A stretch of DNA of 6,667 bases from an uncultured Gemmatimonadota bacterium (GTDB taxonomy: Bacteria; Gemmatimonadota; Gemmatimonadetes; Gemmatimonadales; Gemmatimonadaceae), in contig CAMPKM010000169.1 of assembly GCA_946887155.1 (NCBI GenBank), forward strand, positions 1-6,667. Direction: 5' to 3'. Position 1 is the first letter of the stretch. Each line of letters starts with the position of its first letter. Positions 1 through 6,369 of this stretch are shown piece after piece. The translations under genes were made by a program, and so were the position numbers. The notes under the pieces were generated by a model. The model saw nothing but the letters and a program-made list of their open reading frames with translations, ran no database searches and had not been told where the DNA came from.

Positions 1-54
1 CGGGAATCGGGAATCGGGAATCGGGAATCGGGAATCGGGAATCGGGAATCGGGA
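1..54. repeat. 7-bp tandem repeat array (CGGGAAT)n
   Basis: Seven perfect CGGGAAT units followed by a partial CGGGA, then unique sequence from position 55. The array touches the window edge, so its full length is unknown. On the plus strand it places GGG tracts at 2-4, 9-11, 16-18, 23-25, 30-32, 37-39, 44-46 and 51-53, separated by 4-nt AATC loops, which fits the canonical G-quadruplex pattern. The unit is not a multiple of three and contains no stop codon in any of the six frames. The minus-strand gene next to it is read into the array. Confidence 0.97.
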
Positions 55-560
55 TCGTCCTCCTGGCGTCGGCGATAGGTGCCGTCGAATGTCACGGTCC
101 ATCGCATGCCCCGGTTCCGGCTCGATTGCCAGAGTTGGCGAACCGTTCCGTCGGCGTTAGGCGTCCAGGTGATCCGTTCCGTGACCGACGTGCCATCCAT
201 CAGGGACCGTTCTCCTTCCATTACCATCTCGCCGTTGACGATCCCTCCGGAAAGCCGCAGTACGGTTCCGGAGTTATCGACCCATGTCTGGTGCCATCGG
301 TTGTCGCCGGCGTCCCACGCGCTGTACGAATTGCCACGTGCCGTCCCGGCGATGGTCCAGGTCTCGTGGAGTGCGCAGCCATTCAGCGTTTTCTCGATCC
401 GGTTCACACCCGCCGGTTGTCCGCGGGTGTCGACCACGTCCCACTCACCGACCCAGAAGTCGAACTGTCGATAGGCGGATTGCGTGCACGAAGGTACTTC
501 CTGGGCTATCGCCGGCGCGTGAGTGATCGCAAGCAGCAACAGCGCAGGCATCAGACGCAC
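1..560 (-). CDS. Secreted DUF1579-like protein, C-terminus running into tandem repeat (partial)
   Basis: I read this frame directly from the minus strand; the gene has no stop before the left edge. The GTG at 560 is preferred: GAGG sits 5 nt upstream and the N-terminus becomes MRLMPALLLLAITHAPAIAQ, a good signal peptide cleaved near AIA/Q. The alternative ATG is at 551. The mature part carries FDFWVGEWDV (residues 33-42), LNGCALHETW (59-68) and WHQTWVDNSG (89-98), typical of a family of exported lipocalin-like proteins often labelled DUF1579 or hypothetical; the function is unknown. C25 and C62 could pair in a disulfide. The unique part is about 168 residues and ends FDGTYRRR, which looks like a natural end. 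The frame instead continues through a short linker into a periodic DSRFPIP tail encoded by the 7-bp array. It lies 7 bp downstream of the membrane-protein gene on the same strand. Confidence 0.8.
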   Translation of the reverse strand, partial: MRLMPALLLLAITHAPAIAQEVPSCTQSAYRQFDFWVGEWDVVDTRGQPAGVNRIEKTLNGCALHETWTIAGTARGNSYSAWDAGDNRWHQTWVDNSGTVLRLSGGIVNGEMVMEGERSLMDGTSVTERITWTPNADGTVRQLWQSSRNRGMRWTVTFDGTYRRRQEDDPDSRFPIPDSRFPIPDS

Positions 561-570
561 TGGTGCCTCA
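561..570 (-). promoter_or_regulatory. Ribosome binding site overlapping the upstream stop codon
   Basis: Read on the minus strand, the stop TGA of the membrane-protein gene (570-568) overlaps GAGG (569-566), followed by a 5-nt spacer and the GTG at 560. This selects the GTG over the ATG three codons later and implies translational coupling of the two genes. Confidence 0.6.
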
Positions 571-906
571 GGTGCGAACGTCAGGCATGGCCGCGTCGGC
601 CGTGGAGCGTTCGCGCGACTGTGCTCGAACCCAAAGCCCCCACAGCAGCAGGGGAGGCACAACGGCCGCGGCCAGCAGCAGCAGCAAGTTGACGTCCAGC
701 GCCCAGACCGTGCTCGCGCCCTCGGCAACAGAAAGCTTGAGCGCTCCGTCACCTACCGACACCGACGCACTTCCCGACCCACCGGGTTTCGCAACGCGCA
801 GGAGCGCCGGGATGCCCGGCCCCACCAGTGCCAGCAACAATGCGATCCAGTACCCGCACCACGCGAGGAGCAAGCGTCCCGGCCGCCAGTTCGCGAGGAA
901 AGACAT
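568..906 (-). CDS. Small two-helix membrane protein, unknown function
   Basis: 112 residues, not assigned to a named family. The N-terminus has R8 and R11. A first hydrophobic helix spans about 12-36, an extracytoplasmic loop rich in Gly, Ser and Val about 38-68, a second helix about 69-93, and then a basic RAQSRER tail. The positive-inside rule puts both ends in the cytoplasm. Start choice is good: GGAGG lies 9 nt upstream of the ATG. The Leu run in helix 2 is encoded by a CAG/CTG-type trinucleotide run around 678-689 on the plus strand. The gene is first of an apparent two-gene unit with the secreted FWVGEW protein, whose ribosome binding site overlaps this gene's stop. A role for the pair cannot be inferred from sequence. 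Confidence 0.75.
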   Translation of the reverse strand: MSFLANWRPGRLLLAWCGYWIALLLALVGPGIPALLRVAKPGGSGSASVSVGDGALKLSVAEGASTVWALDVNLLLLLAAAVVPPLLLWGLWVRAQSRERSTADAAMPDVRT

Positions 907-1085
907 GTGGCGCGTCCTCCATTGAAATCCCGAGGCAGTGTAACCCGGTAATGCCCAAAAGGTAGCGTGTCACTCACGTGTGGCGTTTCGCCCCTCTGAA
1001 AAGCGCGGGACGACCGGGGGCTGCCGCGCGCTGCATCCACCACGTACTATCTACGTAAGAAATAGTAGATACCACCGGGAGGTTC
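907..1085. other. Divergent intergenic region
   Basis: 179 bp between the minus-strand membrane-protein gene and the plus-strand propeller gene, so it should hold promoters for both. On the minus strand, TACACT (plus 937-942) is a possible -10, 31 nt from the ATG at 906, but no convincing -35 is seen at the right distance. On the plus side an inverted repeat at 1045-1070 is the main structure. The remainder shows no gene. Confidence 0.5.
1045..1070. promoter_or_regulatory. Inverted repeat, candidate operator
   Basis: TACTAT (1045-1050) and ATAGTA (1062-1067) are a perfect inverted pair 11 nt apart. Shifted by a few bases, ATCTAC (1049-1054) and GTAGAT (1065-1070) form a second perfect pair 10 nt apart. 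The block is AT-rich inside GC-rich flanks and lies 15-41 nt before the ATG at 1086, where a promoter would be expected; TACTAT itself could be a -10 hexamer (4 of 6). The TACTA/TAGTA halves loosely recall BlaI/MecI-type operators, but the regulator family cannot be fixed from this. Confidence 0.45.
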
Positions 1086-2204
1086 ATGAGGGCAGTCATC
1101 ATACTGGCGTCGGGTTGTCTTCTGGCAATGCCGGCCGGCGCCCAGACGGCTCGTACGACCACGACTCCGCTACCGGCGCCTGACGCAACATTGGCCGCGG
1201 AGTTCACCCAGGTCATCGCCATCCGCGAGCTGCGGGACGGGCGCGTGCTGATCGTGGACCAGGGAGAGCGTGCGCTATTCGTCGCCGATTTCGCGAAGGG
1301 AACCGCAACCCGTATCGGCCGCAACGGGAGCGGTCCCCAGGAGTACGAGCAACCGGCTGCACTGCTCGCCATCGCCGGGGACTCGACGATCGTACCGGAC
1401 CCACGGAACGGGCGCTGGCTGCTCCTGAACGGGGCGGAGATCGCTGGAACCCTGGGCCCCGACGCACCGGTGCTGGTCGCCCGGACGCGAACGCCTAACG
1501 GCGCCGATGTCCGAGGCAACATCATCGCGCTGAAGTCGATCGCCACCGGCTCCACACCTGCCGCAATGCCGCGCCTGGACTCGCTGCTGCTCGTGCGGAT
1601 GGCGCGATCGACCGGCGCACAGGACACCATCGCCATGCTGCGCGCACGACCATCGGTGATCCGTACCGAGGGACCGGCCAACGCGGCAACGGCCATCTCC
1701 ATCATGACGAACCCGCTCGCGGCGGGCGAAACGGCCGCGCTGTTCCCGGATGGGTGGATAGCCATCGCCCGCCTCGATCCGTACCGCGTCGAGTGGGTAG
1801 GACCGGCCGGCCAACGAGTGACCGGGCCCGCCTTGCCGTTCGAGCGCGTGCGACTCGACGAACGAGAACAGCGCGCCTTCCTGCAGCGAGAGTCGGAACG
1901 AACCGGCCGCCCCCTGCGCGACGCGGCGAGCCTTCCGGAATGGCCCGAGTTCGTCCCCCCGTTCGTCGGAAATGCATTACAAACCGCACCCGACGGCCGG
2001 CTTTGGATCCGACGCACCGGGAGCAGCGGCAACCTCAGTCCGCCCTACGACGTCATCGACCGGCGCGGGGGACTGGCTGGTCGCGTCGCACCAGGAACGG
2101 AGACCCAGGTCGTTGGTTTCGGTCGCGCAGCCGTGTATACGGTCGTGGTCGACGAAAATGGGATCCAGAAACTTCAGCGCCGAAAGTTGCCGCGCATCGA
2201 TTGA
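1086..2204 (+). CDS. Secreted 6-bladed beta-propeller protein
   Basis: 372 residues. The signal peptide is about residues 1-19 with cleavage after AGA before Q20. LASGC at 7-11 resembles a lipobox, but the hydrophobic stretch before it is too short. Blade-like strands recur: DGRVLIVDQGERALFVADF (51-69), IGRNGSGPQEY (77-87), FPDGWIAIARLDPYRVEWV (220-238), APDGRLWIRR (301-310) and YDVIDRRGGLAGRV (321-334). The G-x-G-P-x-E-Y turn is characteristic of the '6-bladed beta-propeller' secreted family common in Gemmatimonadota and Bacteroidota, whose ligands are mostly unknown. A helical, charged insert (about 252-286) interrupts the propeller. GGAGG at 1078-1082 is only 3 nt from the ATG, a short spacing, but the signal peptide supports this start. 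It is followed by the M28 peptidase 93 bp downstream on the same strand. Confidence 0.8.
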   Translation: MRAVIILASGCLLAMPAGAQTARTTTTPLPAPDATLAAEFTQVIAIRELRDGRVLIVDQGERALFVADFAKGTATRIGRNGSGPQEYEQPAALLAIAGDSTIVPDPRNGRWLLLNGAEIAGTLGPDAPVLVARTRTPNGADVRGNIIALKSIATGSTPAAMPRLDSLLLVRMARSTGAQDTIAMLRARPSVIRTEGPANAATAISIMTNPLAAGETAALFPDGWIAIARLDPYRVEWVGPAGQRVTGPALPFERVRLDEREQRAFLQRESERTGRPLRDAASLPEWPEFVPPFVGNALQTAPDGRLWIRRTGSSGNLSPPYDVIDRRGGLAGRVAPGTETQVVGFGRAAVYTVVVDENGIQKLQRRKLPRID

Positions 2205-2264
2205 ACCTCTGATCCGGAAACCATCCACCGGTTCGCCGGCAAGCCTGTTCAACGGCTGATCGTC

Positions 2265-2273
2265 TGATATCAT
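2265..2273 (+). promoter_or_regulatory. Candidate extended -10 promoter for the M28 peptidase
   Basis: TGATATCAT fits an extended -10 (TGn followed by TATCAT, 5 of 6 to TATAAT). The -35 position (2245-2250, CTGTTC, 17-nt spacer) is poor, as is usual with extended -10 promoters. A start near 2280 would give a leader of about 18 nt containing the AGGAG ribosome binding site at 2288-2292. This suggests that the peptidase gene can be transcribed independently of the propeller gene. Confidence 0.4.
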
Positions 2274-2297
2274 TGCGTCGTCTGCACAGGAGACGTA

Positions 2298-3827
2298 ATG
2301 AGCGCGCGCCTGATCCTGATCCTCAGCCTGGGAACGTCGAATCTCGCTGCCCAAGCGACATCGGTACCGACGCCTTCGGCCATCCAGACCATTCGTGAAC
2401 AGGACCTTCGCCGGGACCTGTTTGCGATGGCCGGCGACGCGGCCCGCGGGCGCGAGGCGGGAACACTGGACGAAATGCGCGCGTCCATTTGGACGGCGGA
2501 GCAGCTCCGTTCGATCGGCCTCCAGCCCATGGGCGAAGACAGCACGTTCTTCCAGTGGTTCAACATGCGTCGCACGCGGGTGTCGACCGCCGGCAGCTCG
2601 GTCCGCATCGGGGGCAAGCCATTCACCCTGTGGACCGACGTCTCACCGGCGTCGAACACGGTCGGCGACGTCGTTGGGGAGACCGTGTTCGCGGGCGACG
2701 GATCCGACTCCTCCATCGACGTCCGCGGACGCATTGCCGTCGTTATGCTCCGTCCGACCTCGCAGGGCACCCGTACGACGGTCAACACGCCCGAGTACCG
2801 CGCGGTGCGGCAGGGCATCAGCGTACAGAGCGCAGCGCTCGTACGCCGCGGTGCGGCGGCCGTCATCGTGGTGGCCGATTCCCTCGGCGAAAAAATGTTC
2901 GACGCGGTCGCCCGCCTCCAGTCGCGGGGCGCGTACACGGTCATCGGCGGCGCCAACCGGTTTGCACCCACGGGTGGCCGCGGCGGTGGCCGCGGAGGCC
3001 GGGGGGGTGCGGCAGCATCGCGGCCGGCACCAATCCTCCTCGCTCACTCTTCGGCGCTGGAGCAGCTTCGCCAGGACGGGCAGGGTGTGGAGATTCACCT
3101 GCGGAGCGAACAGTTCGACACGCCGAGCGTGAACATCATCGGGGTTGTGCGGGGCACGGACCCCGTGCTGCGCAACGAATATGTCGTGTTCAGCTCGCAC
3201 CAGGACCATGACGGCGTTCGTTATGCAGTCGACGGCGACTCGATCTGGAATGGCGCGGACGACAATGCCTCAACCAGCGTGGCCCTGCTCGCCATCGCCC
3301 GCGCCTGGGTCAGGCAGCCCTCGCGTCGATCGGCGCTTTTCATCTATCACGGCGCCGAGGAGCGTGGGTTGCTTGGTTCGTTGTGGCACGCGGCACATCC
3401 GGTGGTGCCGTTGGCGTCGATGGCGGCGGTCCTCAACGGCGACATGATCGGCCGGAACCATCCCGATACGGCGTCGCTGCTCGGCGTCCAGCCGCCGCAC
3501 CGGAACTCGACCACCCTCGTGCAGATGGCACTGGACGCCAACAACCGCACGGGGAAGTTCGTGCTCGACTCGTTATGGGACCGGCCGACACATCCGGAAG
3601 GATGGTACTTCCGCAGCGATCACGTGCCCTATGCCCGCCTCAACGTGCCGGCGCTGTTCTTCTCCACCAACCTGCATAACGATTACCACACACCCCGGGA
3701 TAACCCCGACCGCATCGACTACGCCAAGCTGGCGCGGATGACGAAGTGGATGTACCTGACCGGCTGGATCGTCGCCAACGCGAAGGAACGGCCCACGATC
3801 GACGCCGGCTTCCGGCTCGAGCGGTAA
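2298..3827 (+). CDS. Secreted M28 family zinc aminopeptidase with PA-like domain
   Basis: 509 residues. Start: ATG with AGGAG at 2288-2292 and a 5-nt spacer. The signal peptide is residues 1-20 (cleavage after AQA). The N-terminal region to about 120 has the 'RGREAGT' segment seen in this peptidase group. A PA-like domain covers about 120-275, and the catalytic M28 domain about 277-495. The di-zinc set is complete: H301 and D303 (SSHQDH), bridging D322 (GADDNAS), general base E354 and ligand E355 (HGAEERG), D382 (LNGDMIG) and H464 (DYHTPRDN). Expected role: removal of N-terminal amino acids from peptides outside the cytoplasm; exact substrate unknown. A Gly/Arg stretch (GGRGGGRGGRGG, 226-237) is inserted in the PA-like domain. 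The gene converges with the DinB gene, 6 bp between stops. Confidence 0.92.
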   Translation: MSARLILILSLGTSNLAAQATSVPTPSAIQTIREQDLRRDLFAMAGDAARGREAGTLDEMRASIWTAEQLRSIGLQPMGEDSTFFQWFNMRRTRVSTAGSSVRIGGKPFTLWTDVSPASNTVGDVVGETVFAGDGSDSSIDVRGRIAVVMLRPTSQGTRTTVNTPEYRAVRQGISVQSAALVRRGAAAVIVVADSLGEKMFDAVARLQSRGAYTVIGGANRFAPTGGRGGGRGGRGGAAASRPAPILLAHSSALEQLRQDGQGVEIHLRSEQFDTPSVNIIGVVRGTDPVLRNEYVVFSSHQDHDGVRYAVDGDSIWNGADDNASTSVALLAIARAWVRQPSRRSALFIYHGAEERGLLGSLWHAAHPVVPLASMAAVLNGDMIGRNHPDTASLLGVQPPHRNSTTLVQMALDANNRTGKFVLDSLWDRPTHPEGWYFRSDHVPYARLNVPALFFSTNLHNDYHTPRDNPDRIDYAKLARMTKWMYLTGWIVANAKERPTIDAGFRLER

Positions 3828-3833
3828 CGCCGG

Positions 3834-4328
3834 TCACCCTCTCCAGTTTTCGTCGGCCGTGGGGCCGTACACCGACGGGACCGGGATGTCGAGCAGCCGC
3901 AGGTACACCGTGAGCTGGCCCCGGTGGTGGCTGAGGTGGCTGATGTGCTGCCTGACGACCACCCTGCGTTGCGCGGTGAACACCACCTTGCCCTGGAGCT
4001 TGAGCTCCCACTGGACTTCGTAGTCCTGGTCGGTGCTGTTCGCGATTGCCTCGCGCGACTTCCGTACGTTGTCGTCGAACTGGGCGAGGAGCGAGCTGGT
4101 TTTCTGGTTGCTGTAACCGCTGCCCGAGGTGAGTTCGAGTTCGTTGCTTGTCAGCGTCTGCCCGATCCAGCCCGGGAGCATCGAGACGAGCTGTGCGAGG
4201 TGCGCAATGGAAAATGACTTCGGATGGGGTTTCCAGTCCGGTTTGTCGTCAGGCACGCGCTCCAGGACCCGGCGCGTACTGGCCATCTCCTGGTCGAACT
4301 CAGGCAGCAGCGTTTCAGCAATGGTCAT
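3834..4328 (-). CDS. DinB superfamily protein (putative metal-dependent)
   Basis: 164 residues, the usual length for this four-helix-bundle superfamily. The three expected metal-binding histidines are H43 (SIAHLAQL), H131 and H135 (HLSHHRGQ), the last in the characteristic HxxxHRGQ motif on helix 4. Known members include thiol-dependent S-transferases (bacillithiol or mycothiol) and maleylpyruvate isomerase relatives, but most are uncharacterised, so no reaction is assigned. No signal peptide, so probably cytoplasmic. The ATG at 4328 has an AAGGAG ribosome binding site about 10 nt upstream, the only clear Shine-Dalgarno in the four-gene minus-strand cluster. It is the last gene of the cluster, 26 bp after the DUF1089 gene, and converges on the M28 gene. 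Confidence 0.9.
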   Translation of the reverse strand: MTIAETLLPEFDQEMASTRRVLERVPDDKPDWKPHPKSFSIAHLAQLVSMLPGWIGQTLTSNELELTSGSGYSNQKTSSLLAQFDDNVRKSREAIANSTDQDYEVQWELKLQGKVVFTAQRRVVVRQHISHLSHHRGQLTVYLRLLDIPVPSVYGPTADENWRG

Positions 4329-4354
4329 CGTTCTCGTTCTCCTTTCCGGTTCGA

Positions 4355-4951
4355 TTACGCCGTCGGGGGGTCAGTGAACACGGCTTCCCAGAGGTTCTCG
4401 TAACGTAGCACGCGCCCGAAGGCATCGGTGTCGAGCGTCGCGCGGAAGGGCTCGCCATCGACAATTGCTTCATAGCGAAACCGCTGTTCCGCCTCGCGGA
4501 AGTAGGTCTGGTCGAGCGCCTCCAGCCGCCATTCCGGAAACCGCAGCCACGCGCTGCGAACGCGAGCCCGCGCACCCACGTCGAGGTCGAGCCGCCTGAT
4601 TGGCAGTGTGTTGGTCATCGGAGTGAATCCGAAATCCACATCGATGGCGCCATCGACGACGGGCACCGGGTGGCCATCGAGCGACCACGAGCCCTCACCG
4701 TCCGCGAGGAGTTCAAGACGAACGGGCTGCTTCCGGTCGTAACCTTCGATCAACGCGGCACGCGTTCGCCACTGATTGTCGCAGTCAATGCGGTACCGCA
4801 ACGCGGTGTGATGGCCGGATTCGGCGACGTCCAACTGGCCGGACAGCACCCACCGGTCATTCACATGCTCGACGCGCGCGTCCTCACTTCCCGCCGTATC
4901 CGTTCGGCGCCATCGCACCAGCGAGCGTTCGGGAAAGGGATGGAGCTTCAT
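4355..4951 (-). CDS. Putative glycolipid-binding protein (DUF1089 family)
   Basis: 198 residues. The segment DVDFGFTPMTNTLPIRRL (104-121) together with an early VRWRRTDTAGSEDARV (12-27) and a later RFRYEA (157-162) matches the PF06475 'putative glycolipid-binding' family, formerly DUF1089. The family has a beta-barrel-like fold and a lipid-binding role proposed from structure; its cellular function is not established. There is no signal peptide. The start is uncertain. The ATG at 4951 lacks a Shine-Dalgarno, and family members usually begin close to the W-R-R motif, so the GTG at 4918 (residue 12) is a real alternative, also without an obvious ribosome binding site. It lies 33 bp after the methyltransferase gene and 26 bp before the DinB gene. 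Confidence 0.85.
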   Translation of the reverse strand: MKLHPFPERSLVRWRRTDTAGSEDARVEHVNDRWVLSGQLDVAESGHHTALRYRIDCDNQWRTRAALIEGYDRKQPVRLELLADGEGSWSLDGHPVPVVDGAIDVDFGFTPMTNTLPIRRLDLDVGARARVRSAWLRFPEWRLEALDQTYFREAEQRFRYEAIVDGEPFRATLDTDAFGRVLRYENLWEAVFTDPPTA

Positions 4952-4984
4952 TCGAAGGCAGCAGGGTCAGTGTACTCGCTCGAC

Positions 4985-5584
4985 TCACGCCTGACGAGTT
5001 GCAACGAGGAGTCGGGCACGTCCACCGGCGAGCGATCGATCAACGACCGCCGAGAGTTCATTCGATCGAAGGATGGCGTTGAGGTCGAGTGACAACCATT
5101 GCGTCACGCGCGCCGGCTCCAGGAGGCCCAGAATGCCCTGCCAGATCCGGCCGGACGAGCCGCGTGGGAGCGAGTGGTCGAGGATGACGAGTCGGCCGTC
5201 GGGCGACCGCGCAAACGCGGCGCGCGTGACTACCGCTGAAATGTCGACCGGATCGAGTTCGTGGAGCACGAACGAGAGAAGGACCGCATCGTACTTGCGG
5301 CGCGGCACATAACGAACCAGGTCCGCCTGTTCGAACGAGGCGCCGGGGGCACGCCGCATGGCGTCCCTCAGCATGTCGTCGGATACGTCCACTGCATCGA
5401 CCTGCGCACCGCGCCCGAGGAGCCCCGCGGTCAACTCACCTGGTCCGCAACCCAGTTCGAGGACTCGCTCGCCGGGACGGAGCTGCATCGCGTCAAGCGT
5501 CTGACGACGGATGTCTGCAAGTCCCCCAAAGGGCGCAAACAGAGCGCGAGCCGAAGCCCGATATGCGATTCGCGCTAGCGCCAC
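4985..5584 (-). CDS. Class I SAM-dependent methyltransferase
   Basis: 199 residues. SAM-binding motif I is VLELGCGPGELT (41-52). The acidic residue ending strand 2 is D66 (VDAVDVSDDM, 62-71), EQADL (85-89) is the adenine-side motif, YDAVLLSFVLHEL (98-110) is motif II, and GRLVILDH (130-137) is motif III. The layout is that of UbiE/Methyltransf_11/25-type small-molecule methyltransferases. The substrate cannot be inferred: the C-terminal half that would bind it is short and not diagnostic. The start is GTG at 5584, with no recognisable Shine-Dalgarno and no in-frame ATG just upstream. No membrane segment, so cytoplasmic. It begins 32 bp after the cyclotransferase stop and is probably co-transcribed with it. 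Confidence 0.88.
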   Translation of the reverse strand: MALARIAYRASARALFAPFGGLADIRRQTLDAMQLRPGERVLELGCGPGELTAGLLGRGAQVDAVDVSDDMLRDAMRRAPGASFEQADLVRYVPRRKYDAVLLSFVLHELDPVDISAVVTRAAFARSPDGRLVILDHSLPRGSSGRIWQGILGLLEPARVTQWLSLDLNAILRSNELSAVVDRSLAGGRARLLVATRQA

Positions 5585-5616
5585 AGGGGATCGGGCATCA
5601 GCACACAGTTCGAGTC

Positions 5617-6369
5617 TCAGGGCGCGGGCGGTGATAACCGGACCTGGAACATGGTCGGCCAGAACTTTCCCGTGAGCAACAGTTGCCCGCTGTCCGGCGC
5701 CACCGCGATGCCGTTCATGACCTCGGCCATCCCGCGCCGGTCCGGAAACAGTGGTGTGAAGTCGATGGTCTCGCGGACCTCGCCCGTGGCCGGGTCGATG
5801 CGCACGATCCAGTTCGTTTCGTAGACGTTGGCGAGGATTTCGCCGTTCACGTACTCCAGCTCATTGATCTGGAACAGCGGCGAACCGCGCAAACGAACCT
5901 TGACCACCCGTTCGAGCGCAAACGTTTCCGGCGAAACGATCCGCAGGGAATCGGATCCGTCGCTCATGATCAGCGAGGTCCCATCCGTCGCGAGGCCCCA
6001 GCCCTGGCCGGGATAGGTGATCGAGTCCTGCAGAGTGAGCGTCGCGGCATCGAAGACATAGGCGATCCCGGACTCCCACGTGAGCTGGTAGAGGCGGCCG
6101 TTCAGCAGCGCGAGTCCTTCGCCAAAACGATCAGGCGCCAGCGCGCGCGCTTCGAGCACCCGCCCCGTAGCGAGATCGACGCGACGGATCTCTGAGTAAC
6201 CGTACCGGCCGGTGCTCTCGAACAACACGCTGTCAGCCCACACCAGTCCCTGCGTGTACGCGCCCGGATCATGCGGAAAGCGTCCGGTCACGTCGTATGC
6301 GAGCGGCTCGTTGTTGCACGCCCCCACTCCCAGGGCCAGCAACAGTCGCCATGGAACCCTCTCGCTCAT
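5617..6369 (-). CDS. Glutaminyl-peptide cyclotransferase (plant/bacterial-type), lipoprotein
   Basis: 250 residues from the ATG at 6369. This start gives MSERVPWRLLLALGVGAC: basic n-region, short hydrophobic core and a V-G-A-C lipobox (C18), so the protein is probably lipid-anchored in the periplasm or outer membrane. The open frame extends upstream to a GTG at 6441, which would put 24 extra residues ahead of the signal and is less likely. Family motifs of PF05096 (five-bladed beta-propeller glutamine cyclotransferase) run in order: FPHDPGAYTQGL, YGYSEIRRVDL, FGEGLALLNGRLYQLTW, GWGLATDG, LIMSDGSD, INELEYVNGEILANVY, MNGIAVAP and TGKFWPTMF. The known reaction cyclises N-terminal glutamine to pyroglutamate with ammonia release. 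This fold is unrelated to the animal-type enzyme, which has an M28-like fold. It is first of a four-gene minus-strand cluster. No Shine-Dalgarno is visible before either start. Confidence 0.88.
   Translation of the reverse strand: MSERVPWRLLLALGVGACNNEPLAYDVTGRFPHDPGAYTQGLVWADSVLFESTGRYGYSEIRRVDLATGRVLEARALAPDRFGEGLALLNGRLYQLTWESGIAYVFDAATLTLQDSITYPGQGWGLATDGTSLIMSDGSDSLRIVSPETFALERVVKVRLRGSPLFQINELEYVNGEILANVYETNWIVRIDPATGEVRETIDFTPLFPDRRGMAEVMNGIAVAPDSGQLLLTGKFWPTMFQVRLSPPAP

Noticed and set aside
678..689. CAG trinucleotide run
   Set aside because: It only encodes the Leu run of a membrane helix on the minus strand and is short.
79..951. Several open frames on the plus strand of 60-190 codons
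   Set aside because: They lie antisense to the FWVGEW protein and the two-helix membrane protein, which have signal or membrane segments and good ribosome binding sites. The plus-strand products are Arg/Pro/Ser-rich without motifs.
974..2032. A 352-codon open frame on the minus strand
   Set aside because: It is antisense to the propeller gene, is Arg/Ser/Ala-rich with no motif, and is typical of a shadow frame in GC-rich DNA; the plus-strand frame has a signal peptide and propeller motifs.
2228..2239. CCGG-TTCG-CCGG hairpin between the propeller and peptidase genes as a terminator
   Set aside because: The stem is only 4 bp and there is no T-tract after it.
2270..3209. Long open frames on the minus strand and in other plus frames over the peptidase
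   Set aside because: The plus frame from 2298 carries a complete M28 catalytic set; the others are composition-driven.
3854..3867. CGGCC-GTGG-GGCCG hairpin near the convergent gene ends as a bidirectional terminator
   Set aside because: It lies inside the DinB coding sequence and no T-tract follows on either strand.
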